The position numbers were made by a program, and so were the translations under genes. Shown here one piece after another: positions 1-10,698 of a stretch of DNA of 64,000 nt. How positions within the stretch are numbered: the stretch's first letter is position 1; the number at the start of each line of letters is the position of its first letter. The DNA is from Pegea sp. RAD2-039. Lineage: Eukaryota > Chordata > Thaliacea > Salpida > Salpidae. The notes beneath the pieces are model-generated. The model did not search any database and was not told the origin of the DNA. It saw only the letters and a program-made list of their open reading frames with translations. The DNA lies in contig JAQGEQ010000071.1 of the NCBI GenBank assembly GCA_034620365.1, positions 3,968,001 to 4,032,000 of the forward strand, read 5' to 3'.

Positions 1-1347
1 CCAGTGATACTGGATTATTTGATTCATCAACATAAGATTCTACCTCAAATTGCTCGTGTGTTTGCCATCGATTTTTGTAGTAAAAAATTGATGAAATTTC
101 AAGATGCAAATATTGGTGATATGCAAAATGGAGATTTAAGTAAACTTGCAGAGGTTTGCAAGCTTCAACTGGCTTCATTTCCTCATTTATACTTCGTTTC
201 TTCAGCTTCATTCTTTGTCGAGTTGTATAAAAGCGATTAGTAGTGAAGAAGCAGTGAAAAGTTGTGAAATTCTTAGAAGATCTTGTGGAGGACAAGGATA
301 CTTGAATGTAAACTTTTACTATCAATTTTTTACTCCAACATTTGACTTTAACTTTCACTAAACAACTGGTTTGTTTACAGGCTTCAGGACTACCTCGCTT
401 GTACTTGAACTTACTTCCTTCTTGTACATATGAGGGAGAAAACACTCTGTTGTACTTGCAATGTGCTAGGTTCGATAAATTTTTTAATATTATTTACAAA
501 TAATCACCTGATTTTGTAGATACTTATTGAAGAGTTTCACTTCAAAAAATTCAAATGATAACAGTGTTGCCTATTTATTTAATCAGAATGACAACTTTTA
601 TTTGAAGAAAGAGAATTGTTTACAAATAGAATCGCTTCTGTTAGCGTTTCAAAAAAGGTTTTTTTAAAATTAAACTAATTGACAAATGATTGACTAAAAT
701 GGCTTCTAGGTCACGTGAAAACGTGCGACGAGCAGTTTCTAAGTTGAACGACCTCATATTAGCTGGTTTGTCGCCAATGAAAGCTGCAGAGTCACTATCA
801 ATAGAATTGATCTCAGCTTCACGAGTAAATCTTCTTCAATTTCCTTTTTCCTTATTTTCTTTTCATCTTATTAATGTTAGGCTCATGGCTTCACTTACAT
901 GCTAACTGCTTTCATCGAAAATTGTCATGAACGAAGTTTCAGTTCGCAACTACGTCATGTGATGACGTCATTGTGCTTGTTGTTCGCATTGCATCATATT
1001 AACGAGAATCAGGGTGAATTTATTCAGGTAAATCTTCTACTTTTTAACTTCTCAATTTATTGGAGTTGGAATTGTAGTTCAGAACCATGAAGAAGAGTTC
1101 TTGTGATGATTTGCTGGAAGCTGAAAAAGAGATGTTGATGACATTGAGACCAAATGCAATTCCATTGGTTGATGCGCTTGACTATGGTGATGAATGTTTG
1201 CAATCTTGCATTGGTTGCTATGACGGTGAAGTTTATGAAAGATTACTTGAAGCAGCGAGACAATCTCGTCTTAATAAGAACAATGTAACAAATAGTTTAC
1301 CATCTCAAAATGATTTCTTTGATAAATTGCTTTTTAGGTTCATTTGA
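1..1347 (+). CDS. ACOX: Peroxisomal acyl-CoA oxidase, 3' part of gene (partial)
   Basis: This is the C-terminal half of an acyl-CoA oxidase, the FAD enzyme that makes the first double bond in peroxisomal beta-oxidation and releases H2O2. The gene enters from the left edge. I read exons <1..153, 206..307, 381..469, 520..657, 710..824, 881..1027 and 1078..1347; every junction is GT..AG and keeps frame. Family signatures in order are [10 protein letters not shown] (exon 2), the [11 protein letters not shown] segment (exon 3), then [18 protein letters not shown] and the [11 protein letters not shown]...[14 protein letters not shown] end typical of ACOX C-termini. Introns are 52-73 nt (50-56 nt for four of the six). 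The protein ends LLFRFI, with no clear SKL-type peroxisomal signal that I can see. I cannot tell ACOX1 from ACOX2 or ACOX3 from this part alone. The family call is secure. Confidence 0.93.
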
Positions 1348-2480
1348 AGTCTTATAAAATAATCCAAGAAAGTTTAAATAACGGCGGAGTATCAAAGCTG
1401 TAAAGTGATCTTATGATGAAGATGATCTGAAAAATAATTATTTTATTAATTTATTCTCAAATTTTTATCAGTTAATTTATTCGCAATCATTCATAATCAA
1501 TTAACTAAAATTTAAACTATTCAAATTTATTTGATTTATTAAAAGAAATTGAAAATATCTCTTTTAAGCAATTCGTTCATCAAATTAAGATTTATTAGTT
1601 GATAAAAATTAGAATAGAACGCAGATATCTGCCTCTTCTCAAAATTAATTTTTAGAAAAGAGTTTTTAGAAGAAGAACATTTAATTGTAAAGTTCTTACC
1701 ACAAGACTATTCTATTTGATTAGCTTCCTCATTTTCATTTAGTTATCTTTCAAGAGAAACCAAATTCATAAATTTATTTGATAATTTTACAACTTTTTCA
1801 GTCTTTACTCAAAATTATTCCAAAAAATTTGACAACATTCCATTAAATTTTATTTTCAAGCGATAATAACAGCACAACTAACAGAACATCAACAACTAAA
1901 TAATGTTATACGTATGCTTAGACAAGTTGCAAAATAAGAAAAAAATGATTCAAAGAAGCACTCAAGGAAAAAAAGGAGTTTTTGGATTGAAGAGAAATCG
2001 ATTCAAGCTTAATTTTAATAACATTGGAATTCCGAACCCAAACTTTTTCTTCTTAGGGGTTTCCCCATATCGGTTTGGTACTTCATGATAGATTTCGAAT
2101 TTTCGGAATTTTGCCGACAGCCGTAAGTTGCGGATTGTGTAAGAGGGACTTTCCCACTATCGTAATAAGCTTCGCTTGTTGGTAGTTCTTTGGCGGGTTT
2201 TTTTCGACCATAATAGTCGTACTCGGTTAAAAAAGACCAATTTTCTTGCCTGAAAAGTCATGAAAATGTTTTCAACTCGAAACACAATCAAAAGAATTTA
2301 TAGTTACTCCGCTTAACACAACAAGAATAGAAATTGGAACTATTTCAACCCACAGAACATTTTATTTTGTTTTAAATAGCTAAAAAAACAACCATAAAAA
2401 GTACTTGTGTCTGAAAAGCTTTCTTATCTACTCTTGAGTACAAAATCTTTTAAAAACAGTTTAAATAGGTTTGAAAAATA
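1348..2480. other. AT-rich intergenic stretch with a GC-richer patch
   Basis: No supported gene. About 2030-2240 is noticeably richer in G and C than its surroundings and contains a run of G/C words such as GCCGACAGCCG. It may be an old repeat fragment, but I could not match it to the SINE or the LINE seen elsewhere in the window. Confidence 0.4.
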
Positions 2481-2481
2481 T

Positions 2482-2690
2482 TCACCAAATTTTAACAGCT
2501 TTCCATTCTCTATCAATTTGTTTCGTCAAAATTTGATTAATCTTCACTGCATCTGCATCTTTGATGTTCAATATCTTCCCGCTCTCAGTCGGTTGTCGAG
2601 CTGCTGTTTGTCTGTTTGGATTGAATAGTTTCTTTTGATGGGGTAGACGGTATCCTGCGGAGGTAGTCCGAAGATCCATCAGAATGTTGG
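2482..2690 (-). CDS. Orphan coding-like exon, gene unknown
   Basis: This reads on the minus strand for about 70 codons with ordinary amino-acid usage, unlike the Asn/Lys/Phe/Ile-rich random frames around it. It includes the segments MDLRTTSAGYRLPHQ and GKILNIKDADAVKI. A donor-like site (TG|GTGAAT near 2488) and an AG preceded by TCTTCTAA near 2691 would bound it as an internal exon. I do not recognise the protein and found no convincing partner exons within reach on either side. It could be an exon of a gene with long introns, or a pseudogene fragment. Confidence 0.45.
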
Positions 2691-2699
2691 GGTCTTTAG

Positions 2700-4979
2700 A
2701 AGATTTACTTTTTTAAACAAAAATATAAAACTAAAAAAAGAATTAATTTGATTTCGTCATTTATCAGTTAATGATGAGTTCTTTGAACCTTTGAAAGATC
2801 TTTTAATGTTTTTACTTTTATCTGACTAAAACTCGCTAACAATAAATCGAAATATAAAAATCTAGAAGTTTTTATAAACAGACATAGGAAGCTAAAAGAA
2901 ATGATTGAAAAATTAAAAACAATTTCTTTCTACATCTTGACTAAAACTTAAAATTTTTTTAATTTAACCTTTTTATCTAAAAAACAAAAAAACAAAATTG
3001 ACGTTAGAATTCAAATAGTTGTCTTTAAGAATCGATCAGATCTTCTCGTAGTACTTTTGTAAAAATATTGACATCTTATCTAAACTTTAGAGCTTTGATT
3101 AATTTGCACTAAAAGAAAGTTAAATAAAAACTAATGTGATTAAAAATAAGCAGATTTTGGTCAAATCTCGTTTGTTTACTTGCTCTTGTTTGAAGTGAAT
3201 GAAAGTAGGAAAAAGGCAGTATTTCAAGTTGAAGCCTTTCCTAAGCTGTTGTCATAGAAACCGGAGCGGGAAACTGATCAATGTAACACAAACTCATGAC
3301 GTCAGCAAGTAGTTTTAGTGAAATCTTGAACAAATACGATTCACAAAAAAATAAAGTTTGAAAATGGGAGCGTTATTTGTGAAAGTTGTAGACATTTCAA
3401 CTTTGTTCATTGAAGCTATTTTTAATTAAATTTTAATTTTGTATCTTGAACTTAACTGGCCTCAAAATAGAACAAACTAGTATTGATGTGTTGGTATTTT
3501 CGAATATTTACAAAACAAACGAAAATAAGTAAATATAATCTTAAAGTGCAAAGTCTTTTGAAATAGCGAAATCCTTCAACAATAGTTCTGTGGTTATACT
3601 TTGCAAGTCATTTTGTTTGCTTTGCTCTTAGACTTCGTCATCAGCTACTTAAACACCCTGATTTGATTTATCAGAAGCTCAAGTAACTAAAGAAAGTAAA
3701 TCCTAAAGAAAATATTGTTATAAATCAAATCAAACAAGATTCTTGTGAAAACCTTGTTGTAGTAGTCATCGTACTCAAGTGACAACTGAAACAAGTTCAA
3801 GTTAGTTAATGCTAAAGTTGACCTTCAGAGGCACAATAACAGCTTCTTAACCTTTTCTCTGGATCGAGGACAAAATAAATAAAATATTTTTGAAGTTGTT
3901 CAACGTGAAAAAATGTTGGTTACATTTTCATGACATTAAACAAAATTATTGTAATTTGATAATAAGATTTTTTTATGAAAAGTAGAAGACTAATTTAGAT
4001 GAGTACAACTATTAAAAAATGTATTTCAAATATTTAAGCGATTTTTAAATCATTAGAATTTGAAATTTACAACTAAATCAACTTTCTAAGTAAAAGTAAT
4101 AAATGAAATTTTGTTTTAAAATTTAGATTTCTTATAAATTAAATTCACAATTTACTTCAAACCAATAACCTGATTGAATGACAAAAGAACAAACATTTTC
4201 TCTTTAAACTTAAAAGCTAATTTCATACATTCGATGAATTTTGAACAAGTAAATGTCTGACAATGTTTATCAAAGAGTTTTACAAATCTACTTAGTATCT
4301 TATTTACTGGAAACAAAGAAAAATTTTCTGCAGTCAAGCCTCCTTAAGTTCACCAAATAAATAAACATTTTAACCATTTTAATTTTCTTATTGGAACAAA
4401 GATAAAATAAACTTACATAATTTATCAAAAAACGAAGATATTTTAGAAAAAAATAAAAATCATTGTTTAAGTTATATACTTCTTAAATTGTAAGAGGTAT
4501 AAACTTTAACCAAACCACATTAGTATTATTAATTTCTTTTATCAATTTTCTTAATGCTTATCTCAAAACTATTATACAATTCACCTTATTTCAGAGCCTG
4601 TTCTGCAAGCTTTAAAAAATTGTAAAGGTTTTTAAGTCATATATTTAAGCTAAAAAGGCTGCTTTAATTAATTTGCTCATCTTAACTTTTACAAATGACT
4701 TTAGAAGCTTATAAATAACTAAAAATTGTATTTTATTGATAGCTCAGAACATTTTGTTGATTCTTCAATCACAGTTATGTTTGTAATAGCCGGTCTTCTA
4801 TAGTGTGATGAAAGTTTTATAAAAGTCATTTTTGAAAAAGTTTTCTTTTCACGTAGGTAATTTAGTTTAACTTGTTTCAGTAGACTTCAGATCATCAACT
4901 TTCAAGCGTTTAATCCTTTCAAGGTGTAAATAAAAAAGAATTCATCGATATCTTCTCTGTTAAATGCAAAACTCAAAAA
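2700..4979. other. AT-rich intergenic stretch, no gene seen
   Basis: Only short AT-driven frames occur here. Two local items are a TGACGTCA octamer at 3297-3304 and an X-box-like word (GTTGTCATAGAAACC) at about 3248-3262. Otherwise I see nothing to annotate. Confidence 0.5.
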
Positions 4980-5074
4980 GGCTTTACAAACAATATAAAG
5001 CTTTCTGATGATGTCAGATGTAAGAAGAAATGGCATCCTCCGACTGAACAGAGACATGCTGTGAGCAAATATGT

Positions 5075-5142
5075 CTGGGCTCGAACTCAGTACCTTCCGC
5101 TAGTAGGCGAGTGTGGTATTCGTAATCAAAAGACAGACAAAA
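5075..5142 (-). pseudogene. Decayed tRNA-Val-like sequence beside tRNA-Glu, copy 1
   Basis: Immediately 3' of tRNA-Glu on the same strand, the words ACTCGCCTA...GCGGAAGGT and GAGTTCGAGCCCAG resemble the anticodon arm and T-arm (B box) of a tRNA-Val. The A box/D-arm is degraded and the anticodon loop is short. I read it as a tRNA pseudogene or the head of a tRNA-derived SINE. Confidence 0.55.
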
Positions 5143-5146
5143 AATG

Positions 5147-5218
5147 TTCCTACACCGGGAATCGAACCCGGGCCGCCTGGGTGAAAGCCAGGAATCCTAA
5201 CCACTAGACCATATAGGA
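5147..5218 (-). tRNA. trnE-UUC: tRNA-Glu (UUC), copy 1
   Basis: 72-nt cloverleaf on the minus strand. The 7-bp acceptor stem pairs TCCTATA with TGTAGGA (one T-G pair), and the discriminator base is A. The A box reads TGGTCTAGTGGT, the anticodon stem is CCTGG/CCAGG with loop CTTTCAC (anticodon TTC), and the T-arm carries the B box GGTTCGATTCC. A run of six T follows within five bases of the 3' end, which suits RNA polymerase III termination. No intron. It looks functional. Confidence 0.97.
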
Positions 5219-6221
5219 TGTGTTGTACAAGGTCGGGTAGACAAATTTAAATTTAAAATAATTTGAATAATTCGTTATTATAATCTTTTTCGAATAAAAA
5301 GCAATTTTTTATATATTTCAGATGCACCATATTTAAACAAGCTTAAAATTTAAAACACTTTCTGTAAAGAGTAAGAGATAAACTATTTCAAGTGTCAACT
5401 TTTATTAGATTTTAAATATTTGAGTTTTGATAAACTTTTTTATGATTCATTCAAGAATTATTACTTTATATTCTACTATTAGTTGTGATTACTGATTTAA
5501 AGATTAAAACTACAAAGAGAAATATTATCTGTTGAATACAAACAAGAGAAAGAATTCTAAAAAGAACTTTTTATTATCTGCTCTGTTAAAAGTCTGAATG
5601 ACAAATTGAAAATAACTTTTCTAAATCTTATTAATATAATAATCCGAAAAAAATTATTAAAAAGATGACAAAAGTCTTTTGAAAGATCGCTTTTATATCA
5701 AAGAAGATGTATCGTTGAATGCGACTAATTGCAGAGCTTTATATTAAGATAATCTTTTTTTTTTACTTTATGTCACAATCTTTGCATCACTGAAACTTTT
5801 TCAGCACGTTTTATTGCCCTGAACCTCATTACGGTTCTAAAATTTGATTAAATACCTGAAATATCACATAACCAACATTGACTTCAAGTATTTATAAAGT
5901 ATTTGGTTCATTGATATAAAAAAGTATAAAAATAAGCAAGTCAATCGTTAGAAGTACAAAGAAGATGTCATCACGAAGATAACTTTTGATTTTATTCAAT
6001 TAACTTCACTTTTCAGTTTTCACTTCGTCATGTCACTCATGTCAGCAAACAACTGTTGAAAATAATCAATCAGCAACATTAAATTTAATACTCACAAAAA
6101 ATATTAATTGTTTCAAGCTTCTTGTTGATGTCAGATCTCTAAAGAAGAAAGAAGAAGATGAAGAAATGATTTATTTTGATGGAGAAGAGCCATGTTGTGA
6201 GCAAGTTTATGTCTGTCTCGG

Positions 6222-6284
6222 TTCTATCTCTCAAATCTCTCGCTTGGTTGGCGAATATGATAAGCGCTACATCGCAGATAAAAA
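6222..6284 (-). pseudogene. Decayed tRNA-Val-like sequence beside tRNA-Glu, copy 2
   Basis: Counterpart of the copy-1 sequence. Here the D-arm side is better kept (GATGTAGCGCTTATCATATT, then CGCC) and the anticodon stem TTCGC/GCGAG is visible with loop CAACCAA. The T-arm/B box has decayed instead. The two copies have lost opposite halves, so neither should be a working tRNA gene. Confidence 0.55.
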
Positions 6285-6288
6285 AATG

Positions 6289-6360
6289 TTCCTACACCGG
6301 GAATCGAACCCGGGCCGCCTGGGTGAAAGCCAGGAATCCTAACCACTAGACCATATAGGA
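6289..6360 (-). tRNA. trnE-UUC: tRNA-Glu (UUC), copy 2
   Basis: Identical over all 72 nt to the tRNA at 5147-5218, with the same stems, TTC anticodon and intact A and B boxes. A run of seven T follows the 3' end. Perfect identity next to clearly diverged flanks suggests purifying selection or gene conversion on the tRNA itself. Confidence 0.97.
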
Positions 6361-6480
6361 TGTGTTTGTAACATCGGGTAGATAATATTTATTTAAAAAT
6401 AATTTGAGTAATCTGTTATTATCATCTTTTTTAAATAAAAAGTGATTTTTTATATATTTCAGGTGCACGAAGTAAGAGAT

Positions 6481-8300
6481 AAATAACCACAAATGTTTTT
6501 CTATTTGTGCTGATAGTGGCAGGCTGAAAGAGTTACAGTAACTTAGTTAGTTTGGCTTTCATTAATCACGATAATCACTTTTAAAATTTATTCATTTACG
6601 TAACTAGCATTGCTGCAGAAAACAAACCAATTAGATTTTATAACGTACACAACAGAATATAAAATAACTATCATTATGTCATTAAAAATATGCTGACAGT
6701 GATTTGAACTTTAAATTAGAAAATGAGTATCTAGCAAAAATTTGAAAGATATTATTAATTAAAATTTAAAGAGTCGCACAGCTTTCAAACCGAGACTTGC
6801 AGAACTTGACAAAAATTATAAGATCATAGAAAACTGTTTGAAACTTAGTATTATGTCTTTTTCTAATCGATGTAAAAGTTTTCAAATCAAGGTTGTAACA
6901 AAACATTTAATATAAACGGATATTAAAACCACGGGTTATTACAAAAGCAGTACCACACCAAAAAGAGGACACGCTGTTTAGAGAATAAATCTTATCAAAA
7001 GGATTATATTGAATTTGAAATAATCGTTTCAAGAAGTGCTATAAGATTAAAAGAATAATAATTCGTTGAAGATGAAATGTGTACCTCTTGAGTGCTAGAA
7101 ATCATTTGTTTACAGAAGAAGCGATTTATTGGAAGTAAAAGTTATTAGAGGAGTAGTTACAGGCAGCAAGTGAAGAGTTTTTCAGTTTGGGTTGGATTTC
7201 TACCTTACTATAATGAATCATAATCTAAAGTAGGAAACCATTTCTAAATTTAAAATAATTAAATTTAAGATATTATCATTTGATTTTTTTAATTCAAAGC
7301 TTTATACTTTTTGATTTAAAACAGACGGAAATTTTAAACCTAATTATATTTTCTCTTTTTAAATCAGTTATGTAAAAGTTTAGCATTCTAAAACTAACTT
7401 TGATTAATTCTATTTACATCCATATCTTTAATTTATAATAAAGTAGAAAATGCTAATAGTTACCAAACTTTTATTAAGTTTATAGTAATGATAAGTAGAG
7501 ATTATATATAGATCTTTAAATAACGTTTATTATTCAAAAATAACTGAAATAGTTTCATTAAAATTATCGTAAAAAGTTTCTAAAGATAAACTTTATTATA
7601 TAATCTGAAAATAAATGTTGAGCTTTTGTAAAGGATTTTTCTTGAAATGAGTAATGAATGTTACTAGTTATGTTTTTATCATCTCACGTAAGTGAACGTC
7701 ACCAAGTATAACATTGAAAGTACAAAACAAGCTTTCTGTTTATTTTATCATTGAAACATTCAAATTGTAACAAGCTCATAAACTGAACTTTCAAAGTTCA
7801 AAATAAAATCAAAAACTTTTGAATTAAAAATACTTTGAGGAAATAGAAATTACTTCTAAAATAGATTTGTCATTAGATTAAAATAATCTTGATTTGAAGA
7901 AGCAATCATTCTGGTTTTGGCGTCAAATATGGAGCCAAAGAATTGATTTAAAACCAACTTGGTGCCTTAAGCTGCAAAAACTCCTCAACCACCGAAGCTT
8001 GAACGACTACTTACAAAATCATAAAATCGAGATTGCTAGAATTGTATATTCTGGTGGTAAACGGTTTATCAATATTGATATTTTGAAAAGCTCATATCTT
8101 TACAAAGTTGAAGTAAATATTTCTAAACAAACTTCAAACTTTTTATATTAACTTCCGAGAATCAAAAGAAAAAGAGATAATAAAAAAAACTGGTTTTAAT
8201 GTAATGCAGACAATAAATCAAATTTCAATCTTCAAATATAAAAAATTTATTTGTTCGGCTGCAGAAAATTCAGTAAGAAATTCATAAATACATCAACAAG
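6481..8300. other. AT-rich intergenic stretch, no gene seen
   Basis: An 85-codon open frame near 7894-8151 (+) has no homology I recognise, no good start (it opens at a non-ATG codon) and no splice-consistent neighbours. I do not call a gene. Confidence 0.4.
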
Positions 8301-8304
8301 ATGT

Positions 8305-8310
8305 TTTATT
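8305..8310 (-). terminator. Poly(A) signal AATAAA of POLR1D
   Basis: AATAAA on the minus strand about 100 nt after the POLR1D stop codon, the only canonical hexamer at a suitable distance. Confidence 0.5.
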
Positions 8311-8405
8311 GAAAATAAAAACAAAATAATAGCAGCAGTAAATAAATGAAGATAAATTTCCTAAATCCAACCAACTAGTCGGACTCTATCATCAGAAACA
8401 TTGAA

Positions 8406-9890
8406 TTAATTTGAAGATTTATAATCAGTGAGGGATTTCTAAAATAAAAAATCAATATCAAAAGATGTAAATGAAGGAAAATGTAATTTACAAACTTGGA
8501 ATTTATTCAAAACTTCTTCAGAAATTTTACGGAGATTTTCTAGACCTTCTCTTAACACTTCAGTTGCTGGTACCCCTGAAAAAACAATTTGAGATAAATC
8601 AGAAGTAAACAAACACCATCTCAACTACCTCTTGTTTGAATTCTTAATGTAATTTTCTTTTCTGCTGGGTGAGGTTGCCCATAAGCACATAGCTCGACCT
8701 GTGGACTAATAACTTGTTAAAGATCAACTTCATTTATCAAAGATTTGAAAGTTTATCTCATTTGAATGATTTCATTTGGAGATAATGAGTCCGTCTCTGT
8801 AGTGTACCAGTTGTCACACCCACCTAACAAGCAGAAGGTACCTGTAGCTTAAGGAGGATATACTTGGGACGAGGAAAACCTCGGATAGAAGGGATAGTTT
8901 TATGACAACACTTCTAGAAGACGCAAATTTCTGAATTTAAAGTCGGAGTTGGAGCCTCGTAGGTAGTTGGTCACTATACTCAGTATCATTTCGGGTGGGT
9001 TCTACAAATCCAACTAGTTGTAGCAGCATCGTACCTTGCTGGCATGGAGAGTGGAAGATGATGGATGGGCAACAACTGGACAATATCTGTCCTGGCTTAC
9101 CTTACTTCTAGCCCAAAGCGGGACATATCATTCTTTTTATAAACAAATTGCCTTATATGGCTTTATTTTAAAGATTGAGAAAAGAAATTTGAAAGCATCA
9201 ATCTCACTTTTTGTTGATAACGTATCTTAAAGCATTTCCAAGTGTATGATCTTCATTATAAAGTATATAAGAACAGCAAGTAACATCATCACCTTGAATC
9301 TAAATAAGAAAATTGAACATAATTAGATATTTTACATTTTACAAATACCAAACATTTCAGATTTGATTCATATAAAAAATAATTTCGTTAAAATTGTAAA
9401 AGAATTAATAAAAATCTCTGATTAATAATTTATATAAGATGAATTTTTTATAAAACAAAACTTAAATATTTATTATTTTAATAGTTAATTTTTTAAAATT
9501 AAATCAGTAAAAAGATTAAAAAGTAACAAATTGCTTACTACAATTTTAATAATTTAGATTAATATCAATTACTTAATAATCAATTTATTTAAACCAAATG
9601 TTGCACTTTCATTACTATCAAGAATAAACTTTATTGTCTCATCAAAAGTTTTATATTTATAATAAAAATCATTTTATGTATAAAAATAAACAATAATTAT
9701 GTTTAGATTTATTTACCATGCACCACAACACTTATTATCATTTAATTCATTAAATATTAAATAAGTTATATATTTAATATAATTATTATATATTTACTTA
9801 ATATAAACTTGTTATTGAAAATTTGTTATTGAAACTTGAAACAGATAAAAGACTTACAACTTCAATAGAATTGTTCTCAGTTTTTGACAT
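8406..9890 (-). CDS. POLR1D: DNA-directed RNA polymerases I and III subunit RPAC2 (AC19)
   Basis: Small alpha-like subunit shared by RNA polymerases I and III; it pairs with AC40 (POLR1C) to nucleate core assembly in the nucleus. Five exons join in frame: 9858..9890, 9208..9299, 8629..8705, 8496..8575 and 8406..8438 (315 nt, 104 aa; human is about 133). Hallmarks are NEDHTLGNALRYVI at the alpha-motif, then VELCAYGQPHPAEKKITLRI and QTRGVPATEVLREGLENL. The chain ends KSLTDYKSSN. The first exon codes only 11 residues, so the N-terminal extension is shorter than in vertebrates. Intron 3 (after exon 2) holds a SINE. Start chosen as the only ATG ahead of a donor with matching phase. Confidence 0.95.
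8786..9130 (+). mobile_element. tRNA-Val-headed SINE-like element in POLR1D intron
   Basis: A GC-richer island inside an AT-rich intron. The head, CTGTAGTGTACCAGTTGTCA then CACCTAACAAGCAGAAGGT, resembles tRNA-Val from A box to anticodon loop (AAC). The body shares ordered words with the element at 31373-31695: AGAAGG, AGACGCAAA..TCTGA and TACTCAGT.TC.TTT. It lies antisense to POLR1D. I see no clear A-rich tail or target-site duplication. The element is diverged, so exact ends are uncertain. Confidence 0.6.
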
Positions 9891-10698
9891 TTTAATATTT
9901 AAAAATTCACCAACTATTTATATAATAAAAAATCTGAAAAGAAGAAATCCATTTAAACATAAAAGATTAATCAAAAAATAAAATGTCATAGATAAAGTAT
10001 TTATTAAATACAACATTTTTTGAAATAATCAATTACTTTAATTTGAATAGAAGATTTATTTTCTTAAAATCATGAGAAAGCACATTTATAAACAGATCAT
10101 AAACTTAAATCACTTTCATAAAAGGTTAGTTTAGAGGATAATCTCAACTGCCAATACATTTTCTAAGATTATATAGCATTTATACTTCAAATACTAATCA
10201 TTATTAGCTTACAAATCATAAAACATTCTTTTTATAAAATGATTTTCATAATTAGATTAATTTATAGCCATTTTTAAAGCAAGAATTTATAAAGTAGCAA
10301 ATCACAATAAAGAATATATATGAACAAGTATAGATTAAATACCAGCAAATTATTGAAGCTAAGTAATGCTATAAAAATCAAACCATCTTTAACTTAAATG
10401 AAAGTGTTTTAAAGAAAATATCTGTTATAATTTGTACTAATATTTTACTTATAAAAATTATAAACACAGATGATGGTTTGCATAACTATTTCAAGCAAAT
10501 TTAATGAGATAATTACCATAAATGGAAATGAATAAAGCAATGATATAAGAAACAGCAGAAATATAAAAATAAAGATGACTGAATATCAAGAAATTCTCAT
10601 AAAATTATCATAATTATCAGAGTTTTGCCACCAAATAGGCTCTATGTGAGAGATATCGATTGAAAGTTACCAATTATAATTTTCTTTTATCATATTCA
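9891..10698. other. Intergenic, POLR1D 5' flank and ARPC2 3' flank
   Basis: AT-rich. It must contain the POLR1D promoter (just right of 9890) and the ARPC2 3' UTR (just left of 10699), but I see no distinct core-promoter or poly(A) motif that I would defend. Confidence 0.4.

Larger units (their letters stand above)
4980..5330 (-). repeat. Duplicated tRNA block, copy 1
   Basis: This block is homologous to 6110-6480. Both copies contain, on the minus strand, a shared upstream region (TATATATTTCAG-like and AATAATTTGA words on the plus strand after the tRNA), tRNA-Glu, a poly-T terminator, a decayed tRNA-Val-like sequence, and a shared tail (plus strand: GTGAGCAA...ATGTCTG). The tRNA-Glu genes are identical, while the flanks have diverged by substitutions and small indels. 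Confidence 0.75.
6110..6480 (-). repeat. Duplicated tRNA block, copy 2
   Basis: Second copy of the tRNA-Glu block, about 1.14 kb from the first and in the same orientation. The flank from the tRNA towards about 6475 still lines up base by base with copy 1 for about 100 nt (GTAACATCGGGTAGA versus GTACAAGGTCGGGTAGA and onward). Confidence 0.75.

Noticed and set aside
7894-8151. 85-codon plus-strand frame between the tRNA block and POLR1D
   Set aside because: Starts on a non-ATG codon, has no recognised homologue and no splice-compatible neighbours; composition fits AT-rich noise.
9036-9230. 64-codon plus-strand frame reading AWRVEDDGWATTGQYLSWL
   Set aside because: Lies in the SINE-like element inside the POLR1D intron; the apparent protein character comes from the GC-richer repeat.
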